Below are positions 53,708-64,000 of a DNA stretch of 64,000 nucleotides, in pieces (the stretch's first letter is position 1; each line of letters opens with the position of its first letter). The notes under the pieces are model-generated. The model saw only the letters and a list, made by a program, of their open reading frames with translations, was not told where the DNA came from and did not search any database. The stretch lies in NCBI GenBank assembly GCA_014925825.1, contig JACGCK010000098.1, positions 1 to 64,000 of the forward strand, written 5' to 3'. Origin of the DNA: Pholiota molesta (taxonomy: Eukaryota > Basidiomycota > Agaricomycetes > Agaricales > Strophariaceae). Both the position numbers and the translations under genes were made by a program.

Positions 53708-55450
53708 TTAGGCACACGATCTCTGAGGGATGGTGGAGGATGGGGTTGGGATGGTGGAGATTGGGCGGGGATCCGCAAATCGATCTATTTTTGGTGAGGC
53801 CGCGATCCCCGACGTCACCAGGAGGTGGGTATAATATGCGCAATAAACCCCACCTAAAGGTCCTGTCAGGAGCGTTGCAACTGCTGCCAAAGGTGTGAAG
53901 TTTACGCGGCTACAAGAATCGAAGCTCTCCAGCTCGGGAAGAAGGACACAGGAATAGCTAGCCGCCACCTCCTCGGCTTCCTGGGCTTCCTCTTCCGGCA
54001 CCTTTGCGACTCCTTCCGTGTCCAACTTCGGCAGACTTAGGCGCTTGCCTACCAACATACCGAGGAAGACATCATCGAAATGGAGCGCTTTTGGCTCTTC
54101 CCAAGGATCAGTCATTGTCTTTCTCAGCCTGTTCGAGAGGCTCTTGAGCCTGGATGCGGCCTTCAATAGTGAGAAGAAGTCCTCGCGGGAGAACATGGCC
54201 GAATAAATCGTCAATTTGACGAGCGTTTCGCGGCTACGTCTGACGAGCGCGATGAGCTCGCCGGCGGGCTCCTCCCTATCCGGGGTGTGATAACTGAGCG
54301 TTGTCAGCCGTGGCATGTCCAGCATCGCGAAGAACGACGAGATATCTGATACGTCATTCTGTAAAGCCAACTCGACGAGGTGGGGAAGCAGGATGGGGCT
54401 CCTGCACGGTGCAGATGGCGCCCAGGCCGAGGCGGGGTCGCCTGAATCTATCACCAGCCTCGCTGAAACGAGCCCAGGGCACTTCGCGAGAAGCGCTGCG
54501 ATGTTGGCGAGATTCTGATTGACCCTATTCTCCCAGCCAGTGGGTGTGCCTGTTAGCGAAAGATAGGTTAACTGCTGCCAGCGGAGGGGTAGCATATTGA
54601 TATTCTCGTCGAGATTAACGAACGACACGCGGTGGAGGCGAGGGGCGCTAAGGAAAGATGACTTCTCCCAAAGGAGGGGCAGTTGATCAAAACCTGAGTA
54701 GTGTCTAAGCTTGATGACGAGTTCTTCGAGTGTGGGGACATCTTCCGCTGTGAGTGCAGAGACAGGTCTGAGGTACTCTGGGCGGGATATAAATGTCATC
54801 GAGCGCCAGCGCTTGGAATGTAATATGATGGTGTTGAGAAATTCCTCTTCCTCGGCCTTGTGGCTTAGATTTCCATAATTTGGGCCCTGCATACGCACAA
54901 CGTGCAATGAGATGCTCAATCTGCATGCACCAGAGCGCGCTAGCCATTCCTTCATTGCCGTAGTCCGCTTCCACATTGCGTCCGTCATCGACGTTTGTAA
55001 CGCCTCCATCTCTGAATTTGGCCTGAAATCCTTATATTTCTCGGGCTGGGGCACGGGTATGTGAAGAGCGGCCCAGAGCACTGGAGTAGCAAGCGCGACG
55101 GCGCGCCAGGCACTACATACGTGGGTCAGTACCGCAGGTGCCTCCTTGTGGCTGAGGATCGCGTTGTGCTCCGTCGGAAGACAATGGTGGAAAACCTCAC
55201 GGAGGAGGTCGACGGGCAGCCTGCGCATGGGAGACGCCAGCGCTCGATAATCGGCCACCAGTCGTTTGAGCTTCGCGTGCTTTGCGACAATCCGAGCCAT
55301 TTCGACCTCCAGCTCCGAAATTCTGGAAGATGGCTCCACCAAAAGGTTATGGATCTCCAAGAGTTCATCGTTCGTGGGTGTATAGTTCGTCCCGAAGTGG
55401 GACGCGAGGGCGGACACGACGTTATCTTGCTGGTTCTCGTTAAGCTCCAT
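53708..55450 (-). CDS. F-box-like protein, copy 3, truncated with a transposon-encoded C-terminus
   Basis: The frame starts MELNENQQDNVV at 55450 (an upstream in-frame ATG at 55474 adds 8 residues). It runs through the F-box (SPMRRLPVDLLREVFHHCLP...VCSAWRAVALATPVLWAAL) and the leucine-rich body to SFDSCSRVNF. At 53903 it enters the inverted repeat of the 3.8-kb element. The last ~65 residues (PLAAVATLLTGPLGG... to PQRSCA) are read from transposon DNA and replace the normal tail now lying at 49755-50071. Relative to copy 2 it lacks about seven residues in the coiled N-terminus (EMARIVAKHAK). The F-box is intact, so a chimeric protein of about 580 aa could be produced. Substrate recognition would probably be altered. 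Confidence 0.8.
   Translation of the reverse strand: MELNENQQDNVVSALASHFGTNYTPTNDELLEIHNLLVEPSSRISELEVEMARIVAKHAKLKRLVADYRALASPMRRLPVDLLREVFHHCLPTEHNAILSHKEAPAVLTHVCSAWRAVALATPVLWAALHIPVPQPEKYKDFRPNSEMEALQTSMTDAMWKRTTAMKEWLARSGACRLSISLHVVRMQGPNYGNLSHKAEEEEFLNTIILHSKRWRSMTFISRPEYLRPVSALTAEDVPTLEELVIKLRHYSGFDQLPLLWEKSSFLSAPRLHRVSFVNLDENINMLPLRWQQLTYLSLTGTPTGWENRVNQNLANIAALLAKCPGLVSARLVIDSGDPASAWAPSAPCRSPILLPHLVELALQNDVSDISSFFAMLDMPRLTTLSYHTPDREEPAGELIALVRRSRETLVKLTIYSAMFSREDFFSLLKAASRLKSLSNRLRKTMTDPWEEPKALHFDDVFLGMLVGKRLSLPKLDTEGVAKVPEEEAQEAEEVAASYSCVLLPELESFDSCSRVNFTPLAAVATLLTGPLGGVYCAYYTHLLVTSGIAASPKIDRFADPRPISTIPTPSSTIPQRSCA
53896..53903. repeat. Target-site duplication, right (8 bp)
   Basis: TGAAGTTT, identical to 50072-50079. 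Confidence 0.9.
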
Positions 55451-56142
55451 GTTTGAGTAAGATTGGATATCCAATAGAGTGCTTTGAGCAGGGGATGCGA
55501 ATCCTTTCGGTCAATTGATAGAACCGAAGGTCCAATAGTGTTAAAGTCGAAAAGGTAGGTGAAAAACAAGAACGCCACTGATATACTTATTCAACGAAAC
55601 TGATGATTACCACGTGGCCAAAATCTGATGATTGCAAAATGGCCGATAAGATGGACGCCCAGGCGTGTCAAAGTCTTGTCTCCAGATTCCACACTGACAT
55701 GTCCTGACAGGTCGCGAACATTATTAATGAATACCGAATTTAAAAGCTGAAAGCGTCGTCTAAGTTTGATCTGGGTGCGAAACATGTCTGCGAGAGCCAT
55801 GTGAACTATGTATAATTTATAATATAAATGGCTATTCTAGATAATAATTCTATTCTAGATTAATTGAGAGTGTCCTTGAATGAACAGTTACTTGTCTATA
55901 TGGCCGACCTTGAGCTTGAGGCAGGCTTGAGGTTTTCTGCTTGCTTCACTTTTGGCACAGTGACATGCTAAAAATAAATTTCGGCAGCCCAATAACTCGC
56001 ACGTGATTAGCGACTGGTCTTTGTCGCTTGAACGCAACGTCGTCGCCTTCTTCCATTTCAACTTATACGCCGATGCTCTGAACATACGCTTCAAGACAGT
56101 TACAGCTTCATATCTCCATAGCTTGGGTCGATATATCAGCCG
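55451..56142. other. Divergent promoter region between F-box copy 3 and ALG12
   Basis: No gene. The minus-strand frame 55888-56286 overlaps the ALG12 first exon antisense and is not supported. An AT-rich patch with paired TATTCTAGAT words is at 55835-55862. Confidence 0.4.
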
Positions 56143-58143
56143 ATGAGTATCGTGCAAGACGCTGCCATCTTCCTCGCGGGCTGGGCCCATGTTGCCCTCG
56201 CGCCATACACCAAGGTTGAAGAAAGCTTCAACCTCCACGCAGTCCACGATGTCCTGATGTATGGAGTCGGCCCAAAAAATTTGCATAACGTGCGTATCTA
56301 ACTGCCACTGTTGGTTTGAAACTCATATCTTCGTTAACAAGTACGACCACTTCGTCTTTCCCGGGGCGGTACCGCGGACTTTTGTTGGAAGTGTGTTGCT
56401 TGCATGGCTGACGGAGCCGGTTATATGGATGACTGCACGGCTGGGCTATCTCTCTGTTAAGTTTGACATGCAGATTCTAGGTATGCGTTGTTGAAATCCC
56501 GCGAAGTATTACATGAACTGATTCCATTCCAGCCCGTCTCGTTCTGGCAAGTGTGAATGCATGGGTGCTGTGCCTCATTAGAAGAAGTACAGGGCGCCGC
56601 TTCGGAACAAATGCTGGAGTGCTCTTCACGTTATTGACTTGCTCACAATTCCACTACCTATTCTGGATGGGACGAACGATACCAAACATGTTCGCTACGA
56701 TACCCGGTGCGTGCGTTGATGTATTCCTACCAAATCTTACCCTCTGCTTATGCCACCTAAAGTAAATTTCGCAACTTACCTTCTGCTTGATCGCGAATAT
56801 ACAATGCGGAAACCTTCCGAGATGAGCATCATTGGCGCCATATCCCTTCTCACGTTTACTGCTGTTGTCTTCCGAGCCGAAGTCGCGCTCCTACTTGGTC
56901 CATTGTGCCTCCACCTCCTTATTACGCGCAGAATCACGTTTTCCAAGCTGATCACAATTGGTCTGGTATCAGGCTTGGTGTCGCTTGGTGAGTTTTCCGT
57001 CGTCGACAGAGAGTTGGCTGTGTTCTGATTGATAAATGCCCATAGCTCTCACAATGCTTGTCGATTCTTACTTCTGGAACAAGTCTTTACTCTGGCCCGA
57101 AATTTCGGGGATATATTTCAATGTCATCCAAGGCAAAAGCGCCGAATGGGGTGTAATTGTCGTCTTCCCAGCCTTCCCTTTACGCTTCGCTAAATCTTCC
57201 TTTCCCTTTCTAGACTTCACCCAGACTCACATATATCACCTCGTATCTACCCAAACTTCTTCTTGGAGCTCTACCACTATCGCTTGTTGGATATTTTATC
57301 GACCTACGAATTCGGACGATGATGACACCTCACCTGGCTTTTATCGCTTTGATAAGCTGTCTTGGACATAAAGAGTGGCGGTTCATCATTTATACGGTAC
57401 CCGTTTTCAATGTCGCAGCTGCGAGGGCGGCCAGATATCTGTAGGTTCCTCCTTAACATAGATGCACATTGCTGACTGGATTCTCAAGTTTTAGCGTGTC
57501 GCGTTATCTGGAAGGCTTACCCGGTCGACTGCTCTACCTCGCTGTAGTCGGAATTGTATGTGGCAACTTCGCCATAACCATCTTGTCCACCAATGCTTCA
57601 ATGCATAACTACCCTGGCGGTGAAGCCCTGTACATGTTCCATCAACTCTACCCCCCCGATACATATCGTAAGTCTCTCATGGCACATTATGATCACTGCT
57701 CACTTTCCCATTTTTCAGCCACGCCTCACGTCCACATCTCCAACCTCGCCGCGCAAACCGGCGCCTCTCTCTTCCTCCACCTGAACGCCCCACCGTACCC
57801 CCGCTCGCTCGAGACCCCCGACCACTTCCCGTGGACCTACAACAAGACGGAATCGCTGACGCCGAAGGCGCTCTCCGCGTCCGCCTCGCGCGTGACGCAC
57901 CTCATCTCCGAAGTGGCGCCTGCAGACGACCGCACGCTGGATGCGACGTGGCGCACGGTGGGCGTCGTGCGCGGGTTCGATCGGTGGGAGGTGGATTGGG
58001 AGATGCTGAAGGGGCGGGGGAAGGGCGAGGGGGTGGGGTGGATGGAGAGGGTGGTGCGTGCGTTGGACATGGTGGAGAGCGAAAAGCTGTGGGTGTTGGA
58101 GAGGAATGGGTTTGAGCACGCTGACGGTGCACTGCTGGAGTGA
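56143..58143 (+). CDS. ALG12: Dol-P-Man:Man7GlcNAc2-PP-Dol alpha-1,6-mannosyltransferase (ALG12)
   Basis: Eight exons (56143-56289, 56342-56480, 56533-56706, 56763-56987, 57046-57152, 57214-57440, 57495-57667, 57719-58143) give 538 aa. It is a GT22-family GT-C enzyme with many membrane helices. The first lumenal loop has the acidic pair in [15 protein letters not shown] and continues [17 protein letters not shown]. Further landmarks are [22 protein letters not shown] and the family's [18 protein letters not shown]12 adds the eighth mannose, from dolichol-phosphate-mannose, to the lipid-linked oligosaccharide in the ER lumen. [12 protein letters not shown] with FPGAVPRTF fits ALG12 rather than the GPI mannosyltransferase PIG-B or ALG9. 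The last exon is more GC-rich ([10 protein letters not shown]) and encodes the variable C-terminal lumenal domain. The start ATG leads straight into the first conserved helix. Confidence 0.92.
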
Positions 58144-58979
58144 GGTGTCCAGTGCTGACGACGTTTTCGGGTGTTTTCGGTGTGAATGTGGCTGTTTTGC
58201 TGCTAATCCAGGGAGAAACTGGCTGTTTTTCATGCTGAAATTGCCTAAACGGGGGTAACTTTTCAAAAATGAGCGTAGGTCACCACGTCCAATCGGGTTC
58301 TGGTACAATGCGCGCAGAGTGCAGCCCACCCCGAAGGGCAAGTGCATTCGTCTACCTACGTACGTACTCCCTTGTCCCAGCGTAGAGTCGCCCACATCTA
58401 TCTACATACTCTGTAACTCTAGTTAGATACTTTGCAATGAAACCAAGCTGATTCCCTCACCATCTACTTGCAGAAATTCAGCCGAGTTTGTCTAAAGTGC
58501 ACCCTTTCCCGAGGGAAAAGTCATCTGCACCCCGCAATTAGATAATTTACAATAGAATGAAATTGAACCACTTACTATCTACTTGTGTGGACAACGGAAA
58601 CTCGTGCAGCAGAGTTCGCATGAACAAGTGAAGATGGTGGAAGATGGCGCGATGGACTTTGTGGGAAAAATGTCTAGCATGCCCGTCGAACTCAAAATCA
58701 CTCGGAATACAAAGGAATTCATGGTTTCTTTCATCTACAACACACCCGGTAAGTGACTTTCTCAATCATTCCAAGGGAACTCACTAACCACAAAAATCAG
58801 AAACCGCGAAAAACACAATTCAAGTCTCCTGGTAATTACATGTGTAAGCGCAAATTGAACAAAAGTCCCCAAATTCAGGAACACTTACTCGTCCGCACAC
58901 ATTACGAGACCACCTGGATTGTGAAAAGTCAATAAATACTGATTCAAAGCAAGGAGAGCATAAGAAACCACGTACTAAG
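58144..58979. other. Intergenic, no gene supported
   Basis: 3' flank of ALG12. Two similar words, AGATACTTTGCAATGAAACCAAGCT near 58425 and AGATAATTTACAATAGAATGAAAT near 58541, each followed by ACCATCTACTTG or ACTATCTACTTG, suggest an old local duplication of about 115 bp. Confidence 0.4.
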
Positions 58980-59290
58980 TGATCTTGTGGGAACTCCGAA
59001 TATCTAATTTTAAAATTAGCTGCCAAAATTCAAATAGAAGAGGACATCGCTGCAAAGTGACGGCGTTGTTCATGGTCTTGCGGGAACTCCGAATATACAA
59101 TTTGGAAATTAGCCACCAAATTTCATATAGAGCAAAGCGACGGCATTGTTCGTGGTCTCGCGAGAACTCCGAATATCTAATTTTGAAAATGAGGTGCCGA
59201 AAATCAATTGAAGTGAAACCACATACATTGAGTGACGATGACGAGACTCGAGCATTGCTCACAGGAAATCCAAGTATCTAATTAGCTGCC
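58980..59290. repeat. Degenerate tandem repeat, unit about 80-95 bp
   Basis: The core GGGAACTCCGAATAT occurs near 58988 and 59082, and as GAGAACTCCGAATAT near 59165, with a weaker GGAAATCCAAGTAT near 59263. Each is followed by (C)TAATTT...AATTAGC(T/C)(G/A)CCAAA, and a GACGGC(G/A)TTGTTC(A/G)TGGTC word precedes two of them. No coding potential. Confidence 0.75.
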
Positions 59291-59439
59291 AAATTAGTGT
59301 TGCAATGGCGTAAAATAGTTTGAATCAATCACATACCATCCCGAGCTGTGTCTCACAACAGAACGACGGCCGCGGGAACTCGAAAAATCGAGTTAAATTT
59401 GGGAACTGATGGAAAAGCCGCGTGAATACCAGATGTAAA

Positions 59440-59800
59440 CATACAATGTGGGTATGACTCACAGATATGTCAAGCCACGGGACATTCAAAAATCAAATTT
59501 GAGGTGTGGTCTCGCGGATATATCAGTCCGTGGAATATCCAGAAGTCAAATTTGAAGCGCGGTGAAGTAACTTAATGACATAACGGCGGTAAAATATCAA
59601 TCAAATGACAGAAAGTCAAATGACTTACAAATAAATCAGTCTATGGGACATCCAAAAATCGAATTCTTGCCAAAGAACTATAATGAGAAAGTAGTAGTCA
59701 TGTATCAATAAACGCGGGCATTAACGACGTCGAGGCGGTGCATGTGACTCACAGATATGTCAGTCCGCGGGACATCCAAAAATCGAATTTGCGGTGCGGT
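59440..59800. repeat. Interspersed degenerate repeat (ACAGATATGTCA..GGGACATCCAAAAATC)
   Basis: Four related copies, beginning near 59459, 59512, 59628 and 59750, share a (C/T)A(G/A)ATAT(G/A)TCAG(T/C)C start, then a CG(C/T)GGGACATCCAAAAATC(G/A)AATTT core. Spacing varies (55-120 bp). They resemble the repeats at 58980-59290 in the GGGA-A/C-TCC plus AAT core and may be diverged members of the same array. Confidence 0.65.
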
Positions 59801-62560
59801 CAAATAAGAGGGGAAATTAACATAGCAAGTGCATCTAGGCATAATAAGAAACATCCCACATGAAAATTAGAGCCATAGAAGTGGTGCAAATGTGGGCAAT
59901 CAGATGCGCACCTTCTGCTATGAACGGGCGCTTAAATCAGTGATATATAATCAAAGCTAGAAATAATCTTAATCAGTTCGCGTTACTTGGGAAACAAGAT
60001 ATACAATCGATTACTCACATATGCAATCATGAGTACATGGCAGTACCATCGTAGATAGGACCATGGATGGGGAATAGAAACAGAGTAGCATTACGACGGG
60101 GTAGAGTGGTATGAATCCCATCCAAAAGTTTCCCGCCTTTATACTCCCAGAATGCCAAGCGGCCCAAGCCTGACCAATTCTTCCACGTCTCCATCACCAT
60201 TTCTTCGATCACTAAATTTTGGAATGCACGGCAAATCCAGAGCCTACATATTCCTTAGACCCAAACTACTGTTACTAGCCCCGGCTCCCGACCCCTGCAA
60301 AACCACTGCTCGGGAATAAACGTCCCTTATATCTTCCTTCTCCGGCTATTCCAGTCTTCCAAGACTTCAATTCCTTTCTTTACAATCTTCATAACATTTT
60401 ATTTGCTCTAATATCTCTCTGCTTTCTTGCAAATCATCCCTTCCTCCCACAAACTAAATTGTATCATTCACCTGTACGAGTAGCAAAATTGTCCTTGAAA
60501 CATAATGCTATAGTAGTAATAACCCAGGACCCCTAAACGTAAGTTCTATCCGGTTGAACCAATGCAGGTATCTCCGAGTCCAATTAGGCCAATAATTTAA
60601 CAACCGTGTGACGCGATGGAATCCACATTGTCGCCTCCATCCCCGAATCACCGCAATAAATCTAAAAACCCGCTTCTTTTTGCTAACGTCATAAGAAGCT
60701 TTGCCAATATACTACCACCAATGAAATATTCAAAACGTAACAAGTAAATGAGTGCATCACACTCTCTCACACTGCTACTTGCCCGGTAGACTATTCCTTG
60801 TGTACATTCCAGTGAAATATTTGCTACTGGCTACAAATTTGGCATGAGAATGGTATTGACAATAGACACACTAATCTACCAGGGTTGAAGCGTTGCGAGC
60901 GGAAACATTCTCAAAATTTGAGCTATGTATGGCAAACGTAATGTGTCGCAGTTAGGCACCATGCCCGTAACTTTGCGGAAGGTGTACGCACAAGTTGCAA
61001 GTGGCAACGTCATCAAAGTTTGAGCTATGTACGAGATATGCCTACGGACTGCTGAGTAAACCATACGAAATAGGATGTTTTATTCCGGCCTAGAGCGTAT
61101 TGACATTCAAATATTGAGTGTACCTGTAAGGTTGAAGCTTGCGAGCGGCTGGATATGACATCAATCATGTCGCGTCTGCACGGAGTTGAGATACAGTGCT
61201 TCCCTCCTCTTGAGCTCTGGACAAGAAAGAATGTACAAAGAGATCACGATGTAAAATGACTTTGATAGCATATCTAGTGGATGGGGACGCGCTTGAAAGT
61301 TGAAAGTGATCACAGAGTACGCGATTTTTTTGGAAATCATTGAGTTGATTATAGAGTCTGGTATTTTACAACATGAAATGGTCGTCAAATATAACCGTCA
61401 TGTTTGTTCTTTGATATGGGTTGAAGCAGAGGAAGCAGTTGGTAGCTCGTCGCCGCGCACGAACGAGATTAAACGCCGCACGCAGTCTGCACTGCCACCG
61501 ATTTAGGCGCCCGTAGTGGCACCGTAATGCTCTCAAGATTGCGCACTGGCACATTTGTGTTACACATAAGAAGACGGCTGCATGACTCAATATACTCATT
61601 CTTGTATGAATTGGGATTTTCATTTGAATGTAGAGACGTGCGTTCAGATATCAAGCACTCCTGTAACAATGCGCGTCTCCTCTCCCAATCCGCCATTTAA
61701 ATGCAGAAACGTATCTATTCAGTATCAGGGCTGTGTATTACATACTTGTCTAAAGTACTATAATTCCCTCTATTTTGCGACCGCACGGTGCGATGTGGCG
61801 GCATGTACGATGAGACGACGGCGGAATCAAGATTCAATCTGAGAGAATGCAGAGCGCAATCCCTGCTCTCTTCTGAATTCCATGTGGACGCCTCACATGT
61901 AGTAATACATAGCCCCAATAGCGTACTATTGGACACACGAAATTTGAGTGGCAAGGCTAGGCCAGCCAAGGATACCCGTACCGAGCATGACCCTTCCTCC
62001 CACCCCATTTCTCGTTTCCAGTCCATTGCACATCGCACGGGGACCTGGAAAAACCCACGTCAAACGACGTTATTAGTGCCATCAAGGGTTCTCTCGGGTG
62101 CGTTGCCAGCGAAGATCGCGCGCTAGAACTTTCCGCCTGCAAATCGATGCATTTGCTGGAAGCTTGGGTCGGAGCATTACACGGAATAAGCAGTCTAGTG
62201 CCATTTCCCTGTAGTTTTACGACATGGGAATGAGTCTTACGGGCTACGGATTGCTGGGTGAGTAGATACCAATCTTGCTTGGCCGCTGTGCAGATGAGGA
62301 TTGCAGTTTTAAAAGTAGAAACATAACTTCATTATTCACACTCTTCATACCTTGATAAACACAATAACTGGCTCGTTTTCTGTATTCAGTTGTTATAAAA
62401 TGGGCTATGAGTTCTCTTATTCAAATAGGTATGGTCTACAAGACACAGGCAAGGATGAGCAACGGACGCGGACGAGAAACCGGAGGAGGAGATGCAGATC
62501 GGATTTCGCTTAGCGCACGCGGACCCTGACGAGATGTTTCCAATGCCACCATTTTCATTC
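59801..62560. other. AT-rich intergenic, no gene supported
   Basis: Short frames only. A pair of similar words, CGGAAACATTCTCAAAATTTGAGCTATGTA (60899) and GGCAACGTCATCAAAGTTTGAGCTATGTA (61001), indicates a local duplication of about 100 bp. Nothing coding is supported. Confidence 0.4.
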
Positions 62561-64000
62561 TATGTACGTACACGGCTACCAAGTCATATATAAGACTACT
62601 GACGTTCTCTCATTCCCTCATCCCGCTCTCCTCTGCTCTCTCCTTCTTCTCTCTTCTCACTCTATCTCGCCGAGTTCGGCGCTTCGGCTGGATCTCAGCA
62701 GCGCTGCCCTCCTAGCACATCCATTCGTCGATGGCGATGTAGACCGCCTGTCTACAAGTGAGCTCTCATATTCAGTGATGAACCTGATCGCTAACGCGTC
62801 CCACCTTATGTCGGCTACAGCACGCAGCCGTTTATCGCCTGGTCGCGCACAGCGTCCCATTCCAATTCGCGTACAAGTACTCAATAGCGGCGGGCAACGG
62901 GGACCTATGTGACGAGGTGAGCGCTGTCCTTCAGGATGACATACGCACCGCACTACCATAGTCCTCCCGCAGCGGATAGCCCTCTGCGCTTCGACGCTCA
63001 TCTGGAACGCGTAGTGAGTAGCTTGCTGCTCGTCTCGCCGTGATATTGCTTACTGCCTCTCATAGCGCCTGCAAGGGCTTTGGTTGTCGTCGGTTATACG
63101 CGATACGCCGGCGCCGTGCCCTTGTGCAACTGGGTCAGCAAGCCTCAGTGCTGGATATATCCAGGGTAAGTCAAAATCATGAACGTTCTGATAAATGTGC
63201 TCACCGTCCTCGCGTTCATCCCATCCGCTCCTTTACAGGACCTTCCGCTTGTTGTCGTCGCTCTCGTTGCCAAGTGCAGATGGGCGAATCTTCGGATGTC
63301 CAGCTATTCGCGTCGTCGTTCATGCGCCGGGACGAGGCGCCATCCCGCAGACCCTCCGCTACTTCGTCTGGATGCCGCACACAGGCGGCGCATCGACTTG
63401 AGGCCCGTTGTCGGCATCCTCGATGGTACATGGTATAGATGGGCGAGTGTTCAGACATCGCGCCGAGCCGTTCGTGTCGTCAGTCAGTCGAGGCGCCTCG
63501 ATTTCAGGCCTGATGCAGGTGAGTAGTTGCTGCAGGTCGAATCGGCACCGCACTCACAAATGCCCACCCTCGTAGATCTCCTTCTCGTCGTCATTCCGCA
63601 CCTGGCAGCTTGGCCATTTTGTCCTCGACGGCGATCGTCGCGTTGCTGACCGTTGCTTTCGCCTCCAACGCCCTCGCGAGTCGAGCCGCTGTCGTCCAAG
63701 CCACGCCGTGAGTGATCTAGCGTCGTCGTCTCGTTGCGGACTATGCTACGGGCCGTGATTCGTTCGTTACATATCCCAGCGTCGTCGCTCGTTGATGACT
63801 CTCCTCTGGTGTCCGTATATCGCCCTTGCATTCTCTGTTGCAGCAGTGTCGTCGCGTTGTTGACCCAGCTACATGTCGGCGCGTGTCACAGTGACTTGCT
63901 GGTGAGTCTTGTCGTTGCCGGGCGCCATCGTCTTCAAGGCTGTAATGCGGCGAGAACGTCTTCTGCGGCGAAGGCAAGGTAGGGCTCACTGATTTTCCTG
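62561..64000. other. GC-rich tail of the window, possible decayed or unrecognised multi-exon gene
   Basis: Several GTGAGT/GTAAGT donors and CAG/TAG acceptors are spaced as if around short exons (for example AGGGTAAGTC at 63164, TTTACAG at 63237, GCAGGTGAGT at 63517, TCGTAG at 63575). Frames on both strands are Arg/Ser-rich with no domain, and I could not chain them into one open product. I make no gene call. Confidence 0.25.

Larger units (their letters stand above)
50080..53895. mobile_element. 3,816-bp inverted-repeat DNA transposon, non-autonomous, inserted in an F-box gene
   Basis: The ends are perfect inverted repeats: CACCTTTGGCAGCAGTTGC at 50080 and its complement ending at 53895. Identity is complete for about 50 bp and continues imperfectly to about 75 bp or more (TTATACCCACCT in both arms; GCGGATCC further in). 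TGAAGTTT flanks both sides as an 8-bp direct repeat. Neither KDZ nor hAT nor P-type transposase is visible inside. The interior has a GC-rich part with a minus-strand frame (50595-51254), an AT-rich part (51500-52200) and another GC-rich part (52250-53600). An 8-bp duplication fits hAT, P or KDZ-like superfamilies; the CACC terminus does not decide. The near-identity of the arms and the readable gene halves suggest a fairly recent insertion. Confidence 0.9.

Noticed and set aside
1..64000. CRISPR arrays, bacterial operons or Shine-Dalgarno-led genes
   Set aside because: No regularly spaced direct repeats with unique spacers; genes are intron-rich and eukaryotic throughout.
1..64000. Secondary-metabolite cluster around the MDR and GST genes
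   Set aside because: No polyketide synthase, peptide synthetase, terpene cyclase or P450 lies nearby; the neighbours are unrelated housekeeping or F-box genes.

Overview
The window is nuclear DNA of a filamentous basidiomycete, most likely a wood- or litter-decaying Agaricomycete. The genes are dense and broken by short introns (about 50-60 bp, GT..AG). Several protein types are typical of that group: an AA9 lytic polysaccharide monooxygenase with 12 small exons, tandem phi-like glutathione transferases, DUF427 proteins, F-box/leucine-rich proteins in tandem, a KDZ transposase, and many lineage-specific proteins of unknown function. Exon boundaries were worked out by hand from splice signals and reading-frame continuity. 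No similarity search was possible.

Layout, left to right. 1-707: 3' part of a multi-pass membrane protein. About 708-6060: a decayed KDZ (Kyakuja-Dileera-Zisupton) transposon region, with a head-truncated transposase and a divergent companion gene between AATCCTA/TAGGATT-rich flanks. 7136-8023: a low-complexity protein. 10025-12232: two GST genes in tandem with the same intron plan. 12335-13793: an F-box protein gene with a frame break. 15235-18635: block A, an uncharacterised gene with a nonsense codon beside an intact DUF427 gene. 20014-20832: a C2H2 zinc-finger gene. 21439-24249: a large disordered protein. 26800-28949: the kinetochore subunit Dsn1/Mis13. 29240-32837: block B, a rearranged second copy of block A in which the first gene is intact and the DUF427 gene is frameshifted. 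32849-33732: an 884-bp inverted-repeat element with a 9-bp target duplication. 33830-34879: PLP-homeostasis protein. 35538-36918: AA9 LPMO. 38228-40635: an uncharacterised protein with a KEN-box-like motif. 41809-46416: two tandem F-box genes. 46562-47842: a quinone-oxidoreductase-like MDR enzyme. 48354-49641: a UPF0014/FetB-type membrane protein. 49755-55450: a third F-box gene split by a 3,816-bp inverted-repeat transposon with an 8-bp target duplication. 56143-58143: ALG12 mannosyltransferase. 58980-59800: degenerate tandem repeats. 59800-64000: mostly AT-rich sequence without a gene I can support.

The strongest non-routine signals are structural. They are (1) the 3.8-kb element inside an F-box gene, with both target duplications and the displaced gene tail still readable; (2) the 884-bp element with hairpin ends and a 9-bp target duplication; (3) the two-gene block A/B, whose copies are related as if by circular permutation, each copy having lost a different gene; and (4) three frame breaks that all fall in homopolymer runs, at least some of which may be assembly errors rather than biology.

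Most conserved genes here (Dsn1, ALG12, PLP-binding protein, MDR, UPF0014) are unlinked housekeeping functions. The accessory content is gene-family expansion (GST, F-box, DUF427) and transposon debris.
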